Assembly (NCBI GenBank): GCA_027924585.1
Contig: BSBM01000106.1
Location: 41,422,001-41,486,000 of the forward strand
DNA from: Larix kaempferi
Taxonomy: Eukaryota > Streptophyta > Pinopsida > Pinales > Pinaceae
DNA length: 64,000 bases
Direction of reading: 5' to 3'
In this document: positions 35,225 through 45,215 of the stretch, in pieces
How positions within the stretch are numbered: the stretch's first letter is position 1
Layout: the number at the start of each line of letters is the position of its first letter
Notes under the pieces: model-generated
The model's input: only the letters and a program-made list of their open reading frames with translations
What the model was told of the DNA's origin: nothing
Database searches by the model: none
Made by a program: the position numbers and the translations under genes

Positions 35225-36440
35225 TCAGCAGCTCTACAGGCGTTGACTTTTTCTAGAGAAGTCTATGTCATTGGTTGAGCAATGTGAAAAACTGGCGGTC
35301 CTTCGCTGTTTTGTTTTGTGATAGGGGAAGATTGGTTGGCTCACAGTCATTGCATCTTTGAAGGAGTGAAGCCAAATGTGACAGTTTTTTTTTTGCTGTA
35401 GAGCATTTGCTGCTTTTAAGGATTATAATAATTCGGGGCTTTTTCTTGACGGTTCTTTTTGTAGACCTGTCTTTCTTGCTCCCATCGCTGAACGGATTTA
35501 TCTCTGTGGTTTTTTTGACGGGGTTACTCAGCTTGGTGTTGCTTTCAGTGGAGTTGGGGTAGTAATTTTTCTGAGTGTAAATAGGTTTTTCAAATTATGG
35601 ATGAATACTAGTGAAGGAACCAATAGGCGCAGTGAACTTATAGCTTTCTAGTTGTTCTTCCGTTTTGCTTGTTTTAAAGGGGTTCCTGTCTCCCGGTCAT
35701 GGGAGATTCAAAGGTTATTATTATGTAGGCAAATGAAACTACTTCTTTAAATGTGCTTTTGCTTACTCATTGGTTGCACAAGACTCTGCTTTTATTAATC
35801 GTTTTGAACATATCTCTAACCATGTATACAGTGAATCAAATCAGCTGGCAGATGAGCTTTCAAAATGTGCTTTATCATCTCTTGAGGGCTTAAGTCTCTG
35901 GAAGGATTGGAGCGTCGATCAGTTGTTATCTCATGGCTCCGTAGATTTTCTTCAGTTCTAGTGCGTTCTTATTTACTTTCTACTTATGCACTATATATAT
36001 TTTATGAGGCTGTAACATCTCTCTTTTTGCAGGTGACTGGTATTTTTTAGGTCAAAGTCCTAGTATTTTTTAGGTCAAAGTCTAGTTGGGTTTTTGGCAG
36101 TCATGTTTCTTTCTTGTTACTTATCCAGTGTGAGATGCCAGCGCGGAGATGTTTTTCCCAGGGGTTGGTTGCTTGGTTATTCCCTATGGTTTTTGTGGGA
36201 TATATCTGCACTATGTTTCGGCCGATGGCATCAGCTTGCTATTTTTTTCTATTTATTATGGACATGTATTAGTGTGTAGTGGTTGTTCTATTTCTTTTTG
36301 ACCATGGTTTTGTGTTGCCTTACTTTGGAGGCTTGGCACTCTTTTTGGGATGTTTTATCTGAAGGATTGGTTATAACCCTGGACTTATGCTCAGACTATA
36401 CTATTTCCTCTTTATTAATAATATGCTATGTTTTTTCTCT
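35225..36440 (+). mobile_element. 5'-truncated LINE with RNase H remnant (LINE B)
   Basis: 35345-35961 carries pieces of the LINE ORF2 end: CIFEGVKPNVTVFF, FFDGVTQLGVAFSGVGVV, TNRRSELIAF and HVYSESNQLADELSKCALSS. The same order occurs in LINE C at 57960-58583 (CIFENLKPH, FFDGAA, TRSEICAL, EADMLSKRAL). Several stops and frameshifts interrupt it. The 3' untranslated part ends in an A-containing tail near 36440. The 5' edge near 35225 and the target duplication are uncertain. Confidence 0.75.
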
Positions 36441-36597
36441 CATAAAAAATCATATTAATGTTTTTAAAAACATTATTGGTTATAACCCTTGGTATACCCA
36501 AATAGTTATTCGTATCCAGAGCAAAGGAATCTTCAATTTTGCATACAATTGTGGGTTCTTCGAAAAAAACCATGCACTCCCTTATTTCAAACCCTAA

Positions 36598-36759
36598 GTT
36601 AATCCGAACCCCAAATTGCTCGATGCAGATCCGTTCTTTTGGCCATGGAAACCCATTGGAAATTTGCTTGGCCCCTTCACATTCATGATCATTGACAATG
36701 TGCGGCTTGCAGTGGTCATTGCTGCCAGCCTGCCATTGCTAATACTCCTGTTATTTTGA
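36598..36759 (+). other. Short open frame ending in a membrane-like segment
   Basis: Immediately after a TAA, 53 codons read DADPFFWPWKPIGNLLGPFT and then MIIDNVRLAVVIAASLPLLI, ending LLLF-stop. The end is one good transmembrane helix. There is no ATG at the left. It may be a terminal exon or chance; I do not recognise it. Confidence 0.25.
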
Positions 36760-36843
36760 TCACCTGAGACAATTCAGGTGGCATCTAAATCACAACAAAG
36801 CTTTTATGGCACTGCTTTCCTCGTGTTCAAGATATTGTTTTTG

Positions 36844-36927
36844 TTGTTTTGAATTTGATGAATATAAGAGATGGCCATACTTACATTGTTTTGAATTTGA
36901 TGAATATAAAAGATGGCCATACTTACT
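36844..36927. repeat. 42-bp tandem duplication carrying the splice donor
   Basis: TTGTTTTGAATTTGATGAAT... occurs at 36844 and 36886 with one clear internal difference. Each copy ends in ACTTAC, that is GTAAGT on the minus strand, so the donor of the PSMD9-like exon exists twice, 42 bases apart. Confidence 0.9.
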
Positions 36928-37067
36928 TCAGCATCAAGGAGGATGTCAGAAATGCCAGGCCCATTGGGTACACAGAGTCTATTGATTATTGCATTCATTT
37001 CTAGGTCAATGCCACTCCTCTTTTCTATCATAGCCATGGTCTCCTCCTTCACATTTGTTCCCAACAT
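36927..37067 (-). CDS. PSMD9: PSMD9-like proteasome chaperone, first coding exon (partial)
   Basis: PSMD9 (Nas2/p27) helps assemble the base of the 26S proteasome in the cytosol and nucleus. The 47 codons from ATG 37067 read MLGTNVKEETMAMIEKRSGI, then DLEMNAIINRLCVPNGPGIS and DILLDAE. This matches the family N-terminal coiled-coil region, whose usual pattern is EMNxIxxRL-(x)PGGPGLS. The exon ends exactly at GAA before GTAAGT. Exon 2 (expected to begin with a GFPRxDID-like sequence) and the PDZ domain were not found to the left, where LINE B starts after 480 bp. So this is either exon 1 of a gene with a very long, transposon-filled intron or an orphan exon. No ATG lies upstream in frame. Confidence 0.65.
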
Positions 37068-38454
37068 CTTTACTTCCCCTTCCTCTCCTCTGTTCCGTTT
37101 CCTAATGCTGGTGTGCACTAGCCTTTATTACCTTTATAGACAGATGATAGAGAAGTTGGAATTATTTATGGTTTTTATGGCCTTTACTTGTTGTTTTTTG
37201 GAGTTATGTTTTGCTCTCCGTCCAATGGAAAGAGTAGAGTTGAATTGAAAGATAGGCAAGTTTTCGTTGAAGATTTAAATTATTGAGATAGTAATTCAGC
37301 GAGCTCTATTATGTTTGATTTGTTCTCAACTATAGTCTAACTTCCTTGTTGTTCTTCCTTTTGGCATTCAATCTAATCCCAACTCTCCCATTTGAATTCC
37401 CAATTTTAGTAGCCCTTATAACATTATGGTAATTCTTTATGAATTCAATTAATTCATGCTTGTTTTTTCATGATAGGAGGATGATAGGAGGAAAATAACA
37501 GGGAAAACTTGGGCATGTGTATGTTGAGGAGGATTAGAATTAAACAAATTTGGGGCTATTTGGTGAGGGCAATTAATGAAATAATTTTAGTAAATTCCAA
37601 TGGTAAATTCCTTCAGGGTGATAAGTCTCCGACTTCAATGAATGTAAGGAAAATCCTAATTTCACAAAAAAATCTTAATTTAAGAACTTCTTGGCCACCC
37701 AGGAATAAATTTTAATAGAAGGGTAATTTTTTTTATTAAAAGTTTTATGATGGGCAGTTTTGCAAGCAAAACCGTCAAAAAAAAATTCCGTGATGGGTAC
37801 GGTTGCCCGTCAAATTTAACCCCTGGGCCCCATCGCTAAGAATCTGGTGACTTCTAGTGACGAATAAACATGCATTTCTCAAGTTTTTAATGCTGAATTC
37901 CACATTGGATTACCGTAATGACCTAAGCTGCTGATGGCGTGCTCTTTCTGGCAAGATTGATGGAGTGCTCGCGCAACCAAGTTGCGTTAGCATGAGGTTG
38001 CGATGTTGGATCTTTCAACTAACACCACACACTCTCTCACTTTGGTTGTGTGTGAGAATTCGCTCTTCCTTATAAAGTATGTTTTTATATATATATAAAA
38101 TAAATTTTTATTTAATATTTTAATCAATATTTAATAATATTACCTATAATTATAATTTCAATCAAATATCTAAGAATATTATTATAACTGTCATTGTTTT
38201 CTATAATCATTGACTTACTATTAGTTAAGTAGTTGACTGTGTACTACTTTGCTTTCATTTTGCTTCATTTTGTTAAGTTTAACCAAACTTTCCAAATCTA
38301 TAATTTAATGTAGTGTTGCTATTCTAAGTTTGCAAATATTTGGCTCGCTCATTTTTTACTTAAATTACTCGCTCAGTAAAAACACTGTACATTAGATGAG
38401 AATTGAATGACCACCCCTCAATCTTCTTGCACCACCTGCATAGCATATCTTCGT
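37068..38454. other. Upstream flank of the PSMD9-like exon, no gene seen
   Basis: A purine-rich minus-strand leader (GGAGAGGAAGGGGAAG) precedes the exon ATG. Further out are AT-rich DNA and an unassigned stretch around 37740-38000 with CCGTCAAAAA and GGGTACGGTTGCCCGTC. No open frame stands out. Confidence 0.5.
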
Positions 38455-38459
38455 GCACC
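38455..38459 (+). repeat. Target-site duplication GCACC, left copy
   Basis: Identical to 41050-41054 and directly abuts the LTR. Confidence 0.9.
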
Positions 38460-38677
38460 TATTAAGAGTAGAGAAGAGGAGGAAGTGCAGAGCCAAAGGC
38501 TCGCACACACAGAAGAGGAGGAACACTCAGTTCAATTATATTACTGAATAAGCATTACATTTATAGGTAACCCAAACCAATCTAGATCCAAGAATAATGG
38601 ATCAGATCCTATGAACCAGGAACTAACAAACCACTCATGCTATCAATAGAAGATGCATTTCTACATTATCTCTAACA
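38460..38677 (-). repeat. 3' LTR of the TR-GAG element
   Basis: 218 bp, TATTAAGAGTAG...CTCTAACA on the plus strand. A minus-strand TATA-like CCTATAAATG lies at 38558-38567. I see no difference from 40832-41049. Confidence 0.95.
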
Positions 38678-38742
38678 TACCCCCTTAATGTAGAAATGGA
38701 TTTTATATCTAACATAACAGAACATGCCTGCTGGTCTCAGTC

Positions 38743-40131
38743 TCAGCTAGGCTTACAAATTAACAATTTCATCTTGACCTTTCTTGATGTTAGATAGTGA
38801 TGCAGATGTAGCTTCTTCCTTGACTTGCTACTCCATATATGTTTCATCTTGACTCTGTTCTGCTTCATAGCCCTTTTTACTTTGTTCTTCAACATTTTGG
38901 AATTTGACTTCTGATTGTGGTTCTTTGTCCTCAAAGCTTCTGCATATTCCTCAGAACATTTGTCTTTAATGTTTACAAATGCTTCCAACTCCACATAAAT
39001 GTGTTGCTCCCATTTCTGGATGCAGTCATCAATGTCCTGCTCAATGGACTCTTGCAACTTTAGTTCATAGTAAAACTTGATTTCTTCTGGGCTCCATTTC
39101 ATAAAAATTTCTTCAACTTCAGAATCTTCATCTTCAATATCCATTGACTCAAATTTTGTATCTGTAATGTAATCTTCTTCTTCATCAAACTTATTTGGCA
39201 CTTCACCTAAGTGCTCAACATCACATTGTTCCTTAGTAAACCCTGCACACTCAAAAACATTCATTAGAATATCAAAACAATTTTTGCTATTTTCATTTTT
39301 CTCTTCTAAGAGAGCTTTCTGATTTTTCTCCTCTTCACCTTCCTTCTCTGCAACAATAAAGTTGTCTTCCACTTGATTTGTGCATGTAAGTGGATCATTC
39401 TTCTCACCAAACAACAACTCATCAATAAAATGTTTCTCATGCATCAAGTTTGACCACTCTTCATGAGATAAATTGTCTTTATCAAATCTGACTTCATATG
39501 TCTCTCCTTCAAAGAGATCTTCCTCCACAAGGTTTTCATTCTCATTATCACAATAAGCTACATACACACTTTCATCATCAATCATTGCGATTTCAATGCA
39601 ATCATTTCGAGTCTTTATTTCAGTTACAAGACTGACAATACAGTCACTATTTTCAACAGCAGTGATGTTATTAATTTTGGCTTCAGCTATCTTGCTCCGC
39701 CTCACACTGAACTTCATCTCTAGAATATCCCAAAACATTTTTGCCTTCTCTATTTCACCAAATTCATATAACACATCAGACAATATGTCATTATCCAATG
39801 TTGAGCTAACAAGATATAATGTTATTTTATCTTTTCTCTTCTGAGCGAGGTCTTCATAACCATTTTGAACAAATTTCCATAAATCTACTGAACCAAGTAA
39901 ACCTTCCATTTTTATTGCCCAAGTTTCAAAATCTTTACCTGAAAAAGATGGTATAACTGGCATTAACCTTATCAATATTTCATCTATTTCTGCATTTTCA
40001 TCAATCTGCTCCAGATCTGCAATCTGATCCTGGTCTCCATCAGGTATGTGTTCCTCGGCTACAATCTGAATCTTTCTTCCCATCTGTTTGAGTTCCCTTC
40101 TGAAATATTTAATTCTACTTTTCCGGCCCAT
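38743..40131 (-). CDS. Gag-like protein of the TR-GAG element
   Basis: Intact frame of 462 residues from ATG 40131; ten further codons upstream are open but begin with TTG. Residues about 45-135 have the copia Gag N-terminal pattern: IPSFSGKDFETWAIKMEGLL, VDLWKFVQNGYEDLAQ, LVSSTLDNDILSDVLYEFGE and AKMFWDILEMKFSVRRSKIA. After this, about 250 residues are highly acidic (EDLFEGE, DEEEDY, DIEDEDSEVEE), and the last 60 are basic (RTKNHNQKSNSK, KVKRAMKQNRVKMK). No zinc knuckle is seen; the basic tail may bind RNA instead. It likely packages the element RNA into particles with enzymes from an autonomous copia. Confidence 0.85.
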   Translation of the reverse strand: MGRKSRIKYFRRELKQMGRKIQIVAEEHIPDGDQDQIADLEQIDENAEIDEILIRLMPVIPSFSGKDFETWAIKMEGLLGSVDLWKFVQNGYEDLAQKRKDKITLYLVSSTLDNDILSDVLYEFGEIEKAKMFWDILEMKFSVRRSKIAEAKINNITAVENSDCIVSLVTEIKTRNDCIEIAMIDDESVYVAYCDNENENLVEEDLFEGETYEVRFDKDNLSHEEWSNLMHEKHFIDELLFGEKNDPLTCTNQVEDNFIVAEKEGEEEKNQKALLEEKNENSKNCFDILMNVFECAGFTKEQCDVEHLGEVPNKFDEEEDYITDTKFESMDIEDEDSEVEEIFMKWSPEEIKFYYELKLQESIEQDIDDCIQKWEQHIYVELEAFVNIKDKCSEEYAEALRTKNHNQKSNSKMLKNKVKRAMKQNRVKMKHIWSSKSRKKLHLHHYLTSRKVKMKLLICKPS

Positions 40132-40285
40132 GACAGCTTCCTTGATTGCACTCAGGAACAAATCATTTGCGGGCTCCTTATACAGCTAATGCCACTCTAC
40201 CAGCGAGATTCTCCTTTTTACACTACATCCACAGTGTATTCAACAAGTGGTTGTATGCAGCAATTTCTGCAAATTCTTCTGAAAT

Positions 40286-40462
40286 CTTCACAAGCCAGTA
40301 GTCTGTACCAGACTCTGAGCCATATCCCACCAGAGTCACACCGTGGTCCAGCTGAGTTCCGCAGGTGCTAGTGAACACGCCAGATTCGTAAAACTGGAAC
40401 GCCCTTTCGCTGGCTTCGATGGCCACGCTAATTGGCTGATGCGCCGCTGCCTTCTTCAGCGA
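40286..40462 (-). pseudogene. Captured papain-like cysteine protease segment
   Basis: 59 codons on the minus strand read [59 protein letters not shown]. This is the catalytic-His part of a papain-family (C1A) protease, close to the plant RD21 type; the LDHGV motif holds the active-site His. It stops abruptly after WLVK, just where NSWG with the catalytic Asn should follow. The active-site Cys half is absent, so it cannot be an enzyme. It lies in the leader between PBS and gag, in the same direction as gag. The family has introns; none is visible here. Confidence 0.85.
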
Positions 40463-40483
40463 CTTCTCAGATTGAGGCAATGC

Positions 40484-40682
40484 CCATTCACGGCCTCTTC
40501 ACAAAGGGCTTTCACGGCCTCCTCATAATTTGCATTCACGGCCTCCTCACTGGCATTCACGGCCTCCTCACAAACGGCCTCTTCTCAATGGGCATTCACG
40601 GCCTCCTCACAATTTTGCATTCACGGTCTCCTCACTGGCATTCACAGCCTCCTTACTGGCATTCTTCACGGCCTCCTCACTT
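40484..40682 (-). repeat. Minisatellite of 21-25 bp, about nine copies
   Basis: The plus-strand unit is close to CATTCACGGCCTCCTCACTG. On the minus strand it reads SEEAVNA repeated. Copies vary by short indels. It directly precedes the captured protease segment in the element leader. Confidence 0.9.
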
Positions 40683-40819
40683 CATACAGCCACAACGATC
40701 ACACTGGATCAGCGACTCTTTTCAGGCAGCAGGTCAGGCTTTTACAGCATCTAATTCTCCAATAATGTGCACACTGAATCGGTGGCTGCAGCACCGTTCA
40801 CACCGTCTCCTCCACGCTG

Positions 40820-40831
40820 GCTCTGATACCA
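40820..40831 (-). other. Primer-binding site of the TR-GAG element
   Basis: GCTCTGATACCA on the plus strand, TGGTATCAGAGC on the minus strand, directly next to the LTR with no spacer; initiator-Met tRNA type. Confidence 0.95.
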
Positions 40832-41049
40832 TATTAAGAGTAGAGAAGAGGAGGAAGTGCAGAGCCAAAGGCTCGCACACACAGAAGAGGAGGAACACTC
40901 AGTTCAATTATATTACTGAATAAGCATTACATTTATAGGTAACCCAAACCAATCTAGATCCAAGAATAATGGATCAGATCCTATGAACCAGGAACTAACA
41001 AACCACTCATGCTATCAATAGAAGATGCATTTCTACATTATCTCTAACA
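40832..41049 (-). repeat. 5' LTR of the TR-GAG element
   Basis: 218 bp; reads as identical to 38460-38677. Confidence 0.95.
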
Positions 41050-41054
41050 GCACC
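41050..41054 (+). repeat. Target-site duplication GCACC, right copy
   Basis: Identical to 38455-38459. Confidence 0.9.
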
Positions 41055-43000
41055 ACCCCTCCCAAAGTTTCATGCACTGTCTACATCGCATAGCTTCACC
41101 CACCGCTTCCATCCATTATAAGTTGGATGATGAAATCCTTATTGAGTCATTGAGGAAATCTGCAAGGCAAGATGTTTCTATAGCGTAGTTGTTCACATAT
41201 ACACTGTTCACATATTTCATGTCCATTTCTTTCCTGTGATCGATTTCTGGCCGGAAGGACACGAGTTGGTCTCCAGCAGCAACATGCGCTTCTGTCCGCA
41301 GTTGGTTTTGGTTAAGAACATATATCACACGCTGTCGATTCCGGTTAAGAACATATCTCTTCGGCTTCTACCAGTCACGGTGAGTTAAAATCTCCATACT
41401 TTTGTTTTCAATAAGAAAGTTTGCAGTTAAAATCTGGATGCACAGCTATAGGAATCTTAGGGACAGAATGTCTGCAAGAGATCAGGAAATCCATATTTAC
41501 AATTATGTTTTTTATCAAAGAATATAATGCCGCAATATGAACTAAAGAGGATGCATTAATTACTATTGTATACATAGATTCATTGCAAAAGATTAAATGA
41601 AAGCAGTATACCTGCTTTTAGTGTTAGAATTGTATATGCTACGTTACACTAAAATTGTATATGCTACGTTGAGGTCGTACTCCTCAAGCTTTGCAATGGT
41701 AAACCTTCCTCCACATGGTAAGAAGTGCGATGAGAAAAAGGCAGGTTTCCAATAATGTCCAAAGTTTTAGAATTGACTTACCTTCATCGGTAAAAGGCAG
41801 GTTTACAATACTGCCATATTGTCGAAAGCTTTGGAATTGTCGATGTTGAAGCTAATGCTCCCCCTCCATTATAATACTTCTCCAATACTGTAACACTTGG
41901 GGCAAGGAATTCCACACATGCTGTGGAAAACCTGGCAGTAGCACCAAATATGTTGTATAGCCATAGCTAGATGAACCAACTGTCACAGAAAAACAAATTA
42001 TGAATGGCACATTGCCACACAAACATTGGCTTCTCCATTCCTTCAAAAGAGTGCAAACAAAGAAAGCTAAATCCTGCTTCAATGATGTATGCAAAAAGCA
42101 CTAATATTCATATAATTGAATATGATGTTACAAAACATGCTGCTCCAGCCAAAAATTAATTACATGACATCCAAGCAACGTAATTTTGCATAATATCTGT
42201 AACTGATTCTCAATCCTTCTACCATCGTCACTAAAATAAAATTTGTCAACGTCCTTGCATGCCTGGCTATTGGTGTTGCATTCGATGAACATTTTTGGCT
42301 TCAGGCCAATGTCTACAGTAATCCAATCATTCCTCTCTATACCAGCGGCATGTTCAGTCTTTTTACTGTTGGCACACAATTAATTGGTTTTGGTTTTTAT
42401 TTTAGTTTATCCATGCAACGTTTTCGTAGATCTTCGTTGTGACTTCCCAGCTAATTACAGTGCAGTGAGTTTAACAAATGCTAAATGATATCCACCAAAG
42501 TTGTGTATCCAGTTTTAGGAATGTGATCCTTTAGTCTAGAAACAATAATCGAAGAGCAACTTAATAGCTTAGCGTTGGGAAATGCTACATTATTCAAGGA
42601 GAAATGCGCCCCCACTTGCCCACTTGCCACCTGCTTACCATATAGATTTGTTACTGTCGGGCCTACCTGGTGTAATTAGTGTCTACTTTTAAAATCCATG
42701 TAAATGATGAGGATTGATACCAAATGTATTTTCCACCTTTCTGTCGAGCAACTTGTGATACGTTCCTTCTTCCACCTTGTCATTTACTTTCAAGTTTCAT
42801 CACTTTGTCCTCTTGAATCATAACTTATATCGATGTATATATAAATTTATTTTCACTTTGTCCTCGTCATTTTTCTTCATGGATGTATATATAAATTTAA
42901 TGTATACTTTTCCATTTTTGGCCTTATTCTTGTTTGCATTATTGTTAAAAAGTTAATGATATACATTATGTTTATTTGGATCCAGGCAATATGTATGTTT
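41055..43000. other. Spacer with unrecognised short frames
   Basis: No gene is recognised. A minus-strand frame at 42128-42379 (NDWITVDIGLKPKMFIECNT, then DKFYFSDDGRR) has a protein-like composition but no ATG at its start and no family I know. ATTGTATATGCTACGTT is repeated at about 41629 and 41653. Confidence 0.4.
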
Positions 43001-43001
43001 A

Positions 43002-43092
43002 GATGCCTTTCTTTTTACATCATACAGTGGTTTTGTTCGACTGTGTTTAGATTCCTTTCTTTTTACATCATACAGTGCTTGTTGATATTTTG
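43002..43092. repeat. 45-bp tandem duplication
   Basis: CCTTTCTTTTTACATCATAC, followed by AGTG, occurs twice about 45 bases apart. Confidence 0.8.
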
Positions 43093-43475
43093 TTCGATTG
43101 TGTTTTGTAGTCTTAAAAGACTCATTTTCTTTTAGCAACAATGCTGCAAGAGCGTGCAAATTTGCATGTTTTTGCAGTAAAACAAGCATTGACAAGTTCC
43201 ACAAGTTCTGTGGAGACAACTTCACACCCCAACATTTCGAGTTAGAAAAAAAAATCAGAAATAAATGCATAAATGCAACAATAAACACTATGAAAAATAT
43301 GCATTACAAATACGACCACCACTATTGCATTTGTCTACAACAAGTTTCTTCATCAAATTGTTCTTGGAGTTTCTCAAAGTGACTATGTCGACATTTCAAA
43401 TCGTCCCAACGTCACTCTATCCAAAACATTGGAATAATTTGAAACTTCGACATAATTACCTCTAAAAATTCCAAC

Positions 43476-43649
43476 AACAATTATGACAAACTTTGGAAAT
43501 ATGCATACTACAATATTATCCATAGTTAATTACAATTAGTACTCGTAAGAAGGTATAATATTAACAATTATGACAAACTTTGGAAATATGCATACTACAA
43601 TATTATCCATAGTTAATTACAATTAGTACTGGTAAGAAAGTATAATATT
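43476..43649. repeat. 87-bp tandem duplication
   Basis: AACAATTATGACAAACTTTG starts at 43476 and 43563; the copies are nearly identical through GGTATAATATTA. Confidence 0.9.
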
Positions 43650-43862
43650 AGCACACTGCATAACTTTTTGTCGATGAACGTCCATAGGGATCAAACGATA
43701 AGTGGACTTTTATTCTATAAATGTTGTTATGCTATTTAAAAATAGTTTCATCAAATAAACTTTCATTTTACAAATATTATTATGCTATTTAAGAAAGGTT
43801 TTACTATTTTAGGTACTTAGCTTGAAACACTAGTACACATTCACATTCTTTGTTAAATATTT

Positions 43863-43998
43863 TACTTCAATTGACGTGAGTAGAAGATGGCTGAGAGTGG
43901 GTTTGTGAAAAATCTATGTTAGAGATATTCTACTTCAATTGACGTGAGTGAAAGATGGCTGAGAGTGGGTTTGTGAAAAATCTATGTTAGAGGCCCTC
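43863..43998. repeat. 68-bp tandem duplication
   Basis: TACTTCAATTGACGTGAG occurs at 43863 and 43931, and both copies continue through GAAAAATCTATGTTAGAG. Confidence 0.9.
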
Positions 43999-44879
43999 CC
44001 ATTATGGTCTTTCTTGTAACCACACCGTAGCAGCAAGAACAATGTGCTTCTCTTCTCTTATGGTTTGAGCACATGCACTCCTCACCAAACAACAATTGCC
44101 ATTGTCCCCCAATCAACTCTTTGTCACAAAACACCTGAGATTTTAGTTGTTGGATAACATTATAATTAAATGGAGGGGGCAAGACAAGAAAATGCTTTCA
44201 CTCTACCACTGTGTCGTTTTTGGAGAGGATTTCCCAACAATTGTGCAAGACCATTGCTAACGGTTAGGTGTAGTTGCTCGTTGTTTTTGAATTGTTGTTG
44301 TTGCACTTTGTTGGGCAAATAAGTGTATGGAGTTTTTTAGTGACTCTTTTGGTGAAAGACATGGGCTACATAACAATAACTAAAAATCTTCATAAATCTA
44401 GGACTTTCAGAAATCAACCTCCATCCCATCCACAAATATAGAGAGAATAACCTTGATAAATCTTATTCAAATACCTATCAACGTAATATATATATATTCT
44501 TATCTTGCATGTTTAAGTGTGAAATTTTAATATATAATATAACAAAGCTCAATATATCACTACCAATCTTTGTATAACATACAATGTATTTATTTTCACT
44601 AGTAAATCTTCATTTTAACATGGCTGTCATTTCAAAATAGTCTTTGTTTACACAATTTCAATACCTCGACAAGTAGTTACATTGTGTGCATCCAAAGCCT
44701 AACTACTAGATTTGGGGTTGAAATCTACATTTGAATAGTCGTTTGTTGAAAAAAGACATTTTTAATGTAAAAAATAATTAAAATGGGTGAAATTTGTCAT
44801 TCTTCTTTTGTCTTTTTGCCTTTGACATACATCGATTAACCGATGCAAGATGAAGAATGTTCGGTCCCAATTCTATGCG
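43999..44879. other. Spacer, no gene seen
   Basis: Mixed AT-rich sequence with no convincing frame. The minus-strand frame at 43982-44182 has several Cys/His but no recognisable spacing. Confidence 0.45.
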
Positions 44880-45215
44880 AATGCAACATGGAGGTTGTTT
44901 CCCAAGATATTATGGTCATTAATGAGTTAGTTGGGTAAACATTGCGTCAAAATAATGTTTATGTAAGTGTAGTTAGTAGAGCATTTATTTCTCACTAACA
45001 TTGGGGATGGGATAAATAGAGGGTTTTTGAGTTCATTGAGACATCATGTATAGTACCTAGTCTATCATGTAATACGGGTTCTTTCAATCATTTCAGATTT
45101 ATGGGTGCATAAAGGGAGTTAGAGGAGAGTTTTGCACAACTCCCTTGCCCACCCTCGGTAAGGGAGGCATATGTAATTAGTTTCTAGTTTATGAATAAAG
45201 AATATTCGAGTTTTA
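44880..45215 (+). other. LTR-like promoter/poly(A) block, possible solo LTR
   Basis: A TATA-like ATAAATAG (45012-45019) is followed about 175 bases later by AATAAA (45194-45199), with no coding frame between. This spacing is usual in small plant LTRs. No second copy or target duplication was found. Confidence 0.25.

Larger units (their letters stand above)
38460..41049 (-). mobile_element. Young non-autonomous TR-GAG-type LTR element
   Basis: Two 218-bp LTRs that read as identical flank 2.15 kb of internal DNA. The PBS (TGGTATCAGAGC on the minus strand, 40820-40831) abuts the right LTR and the PPT (TTAAGGGGGTA, 38678-38688) abuts the left, so transcription is leftward. GCACC is duplicated at both ends. 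The only element gene is a Gag-like ORF; protease, integrase, RT and RNase H are absent. The LTR ends TG...TA rather than TG...CA. Identical LTRs mean very recent insertion. It must be mobilised by a copia partner elsewhere. Confidence 0.93.

Noticed and set aside
36094-36597. Hydrophobic frames of 61 and 104 codons suggesting membrane proteins
   Set aside because: They lie in, or run over the end of, the T-rich 3' end of LINE B; LINE C has a similar hydrophobic frame at the same place, so they are not genes.
40132-40161. Longer start for the TR-GAG Gag protein
   Set aside because: The extra codons begin with TTG; the first ATG in frame is 40131.
42128-42379. Possible gene with DWITVDIGLKPKMFIE
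   Set aside because: No ATG, no splice signals I could defend and no recognised family; left as spacer.
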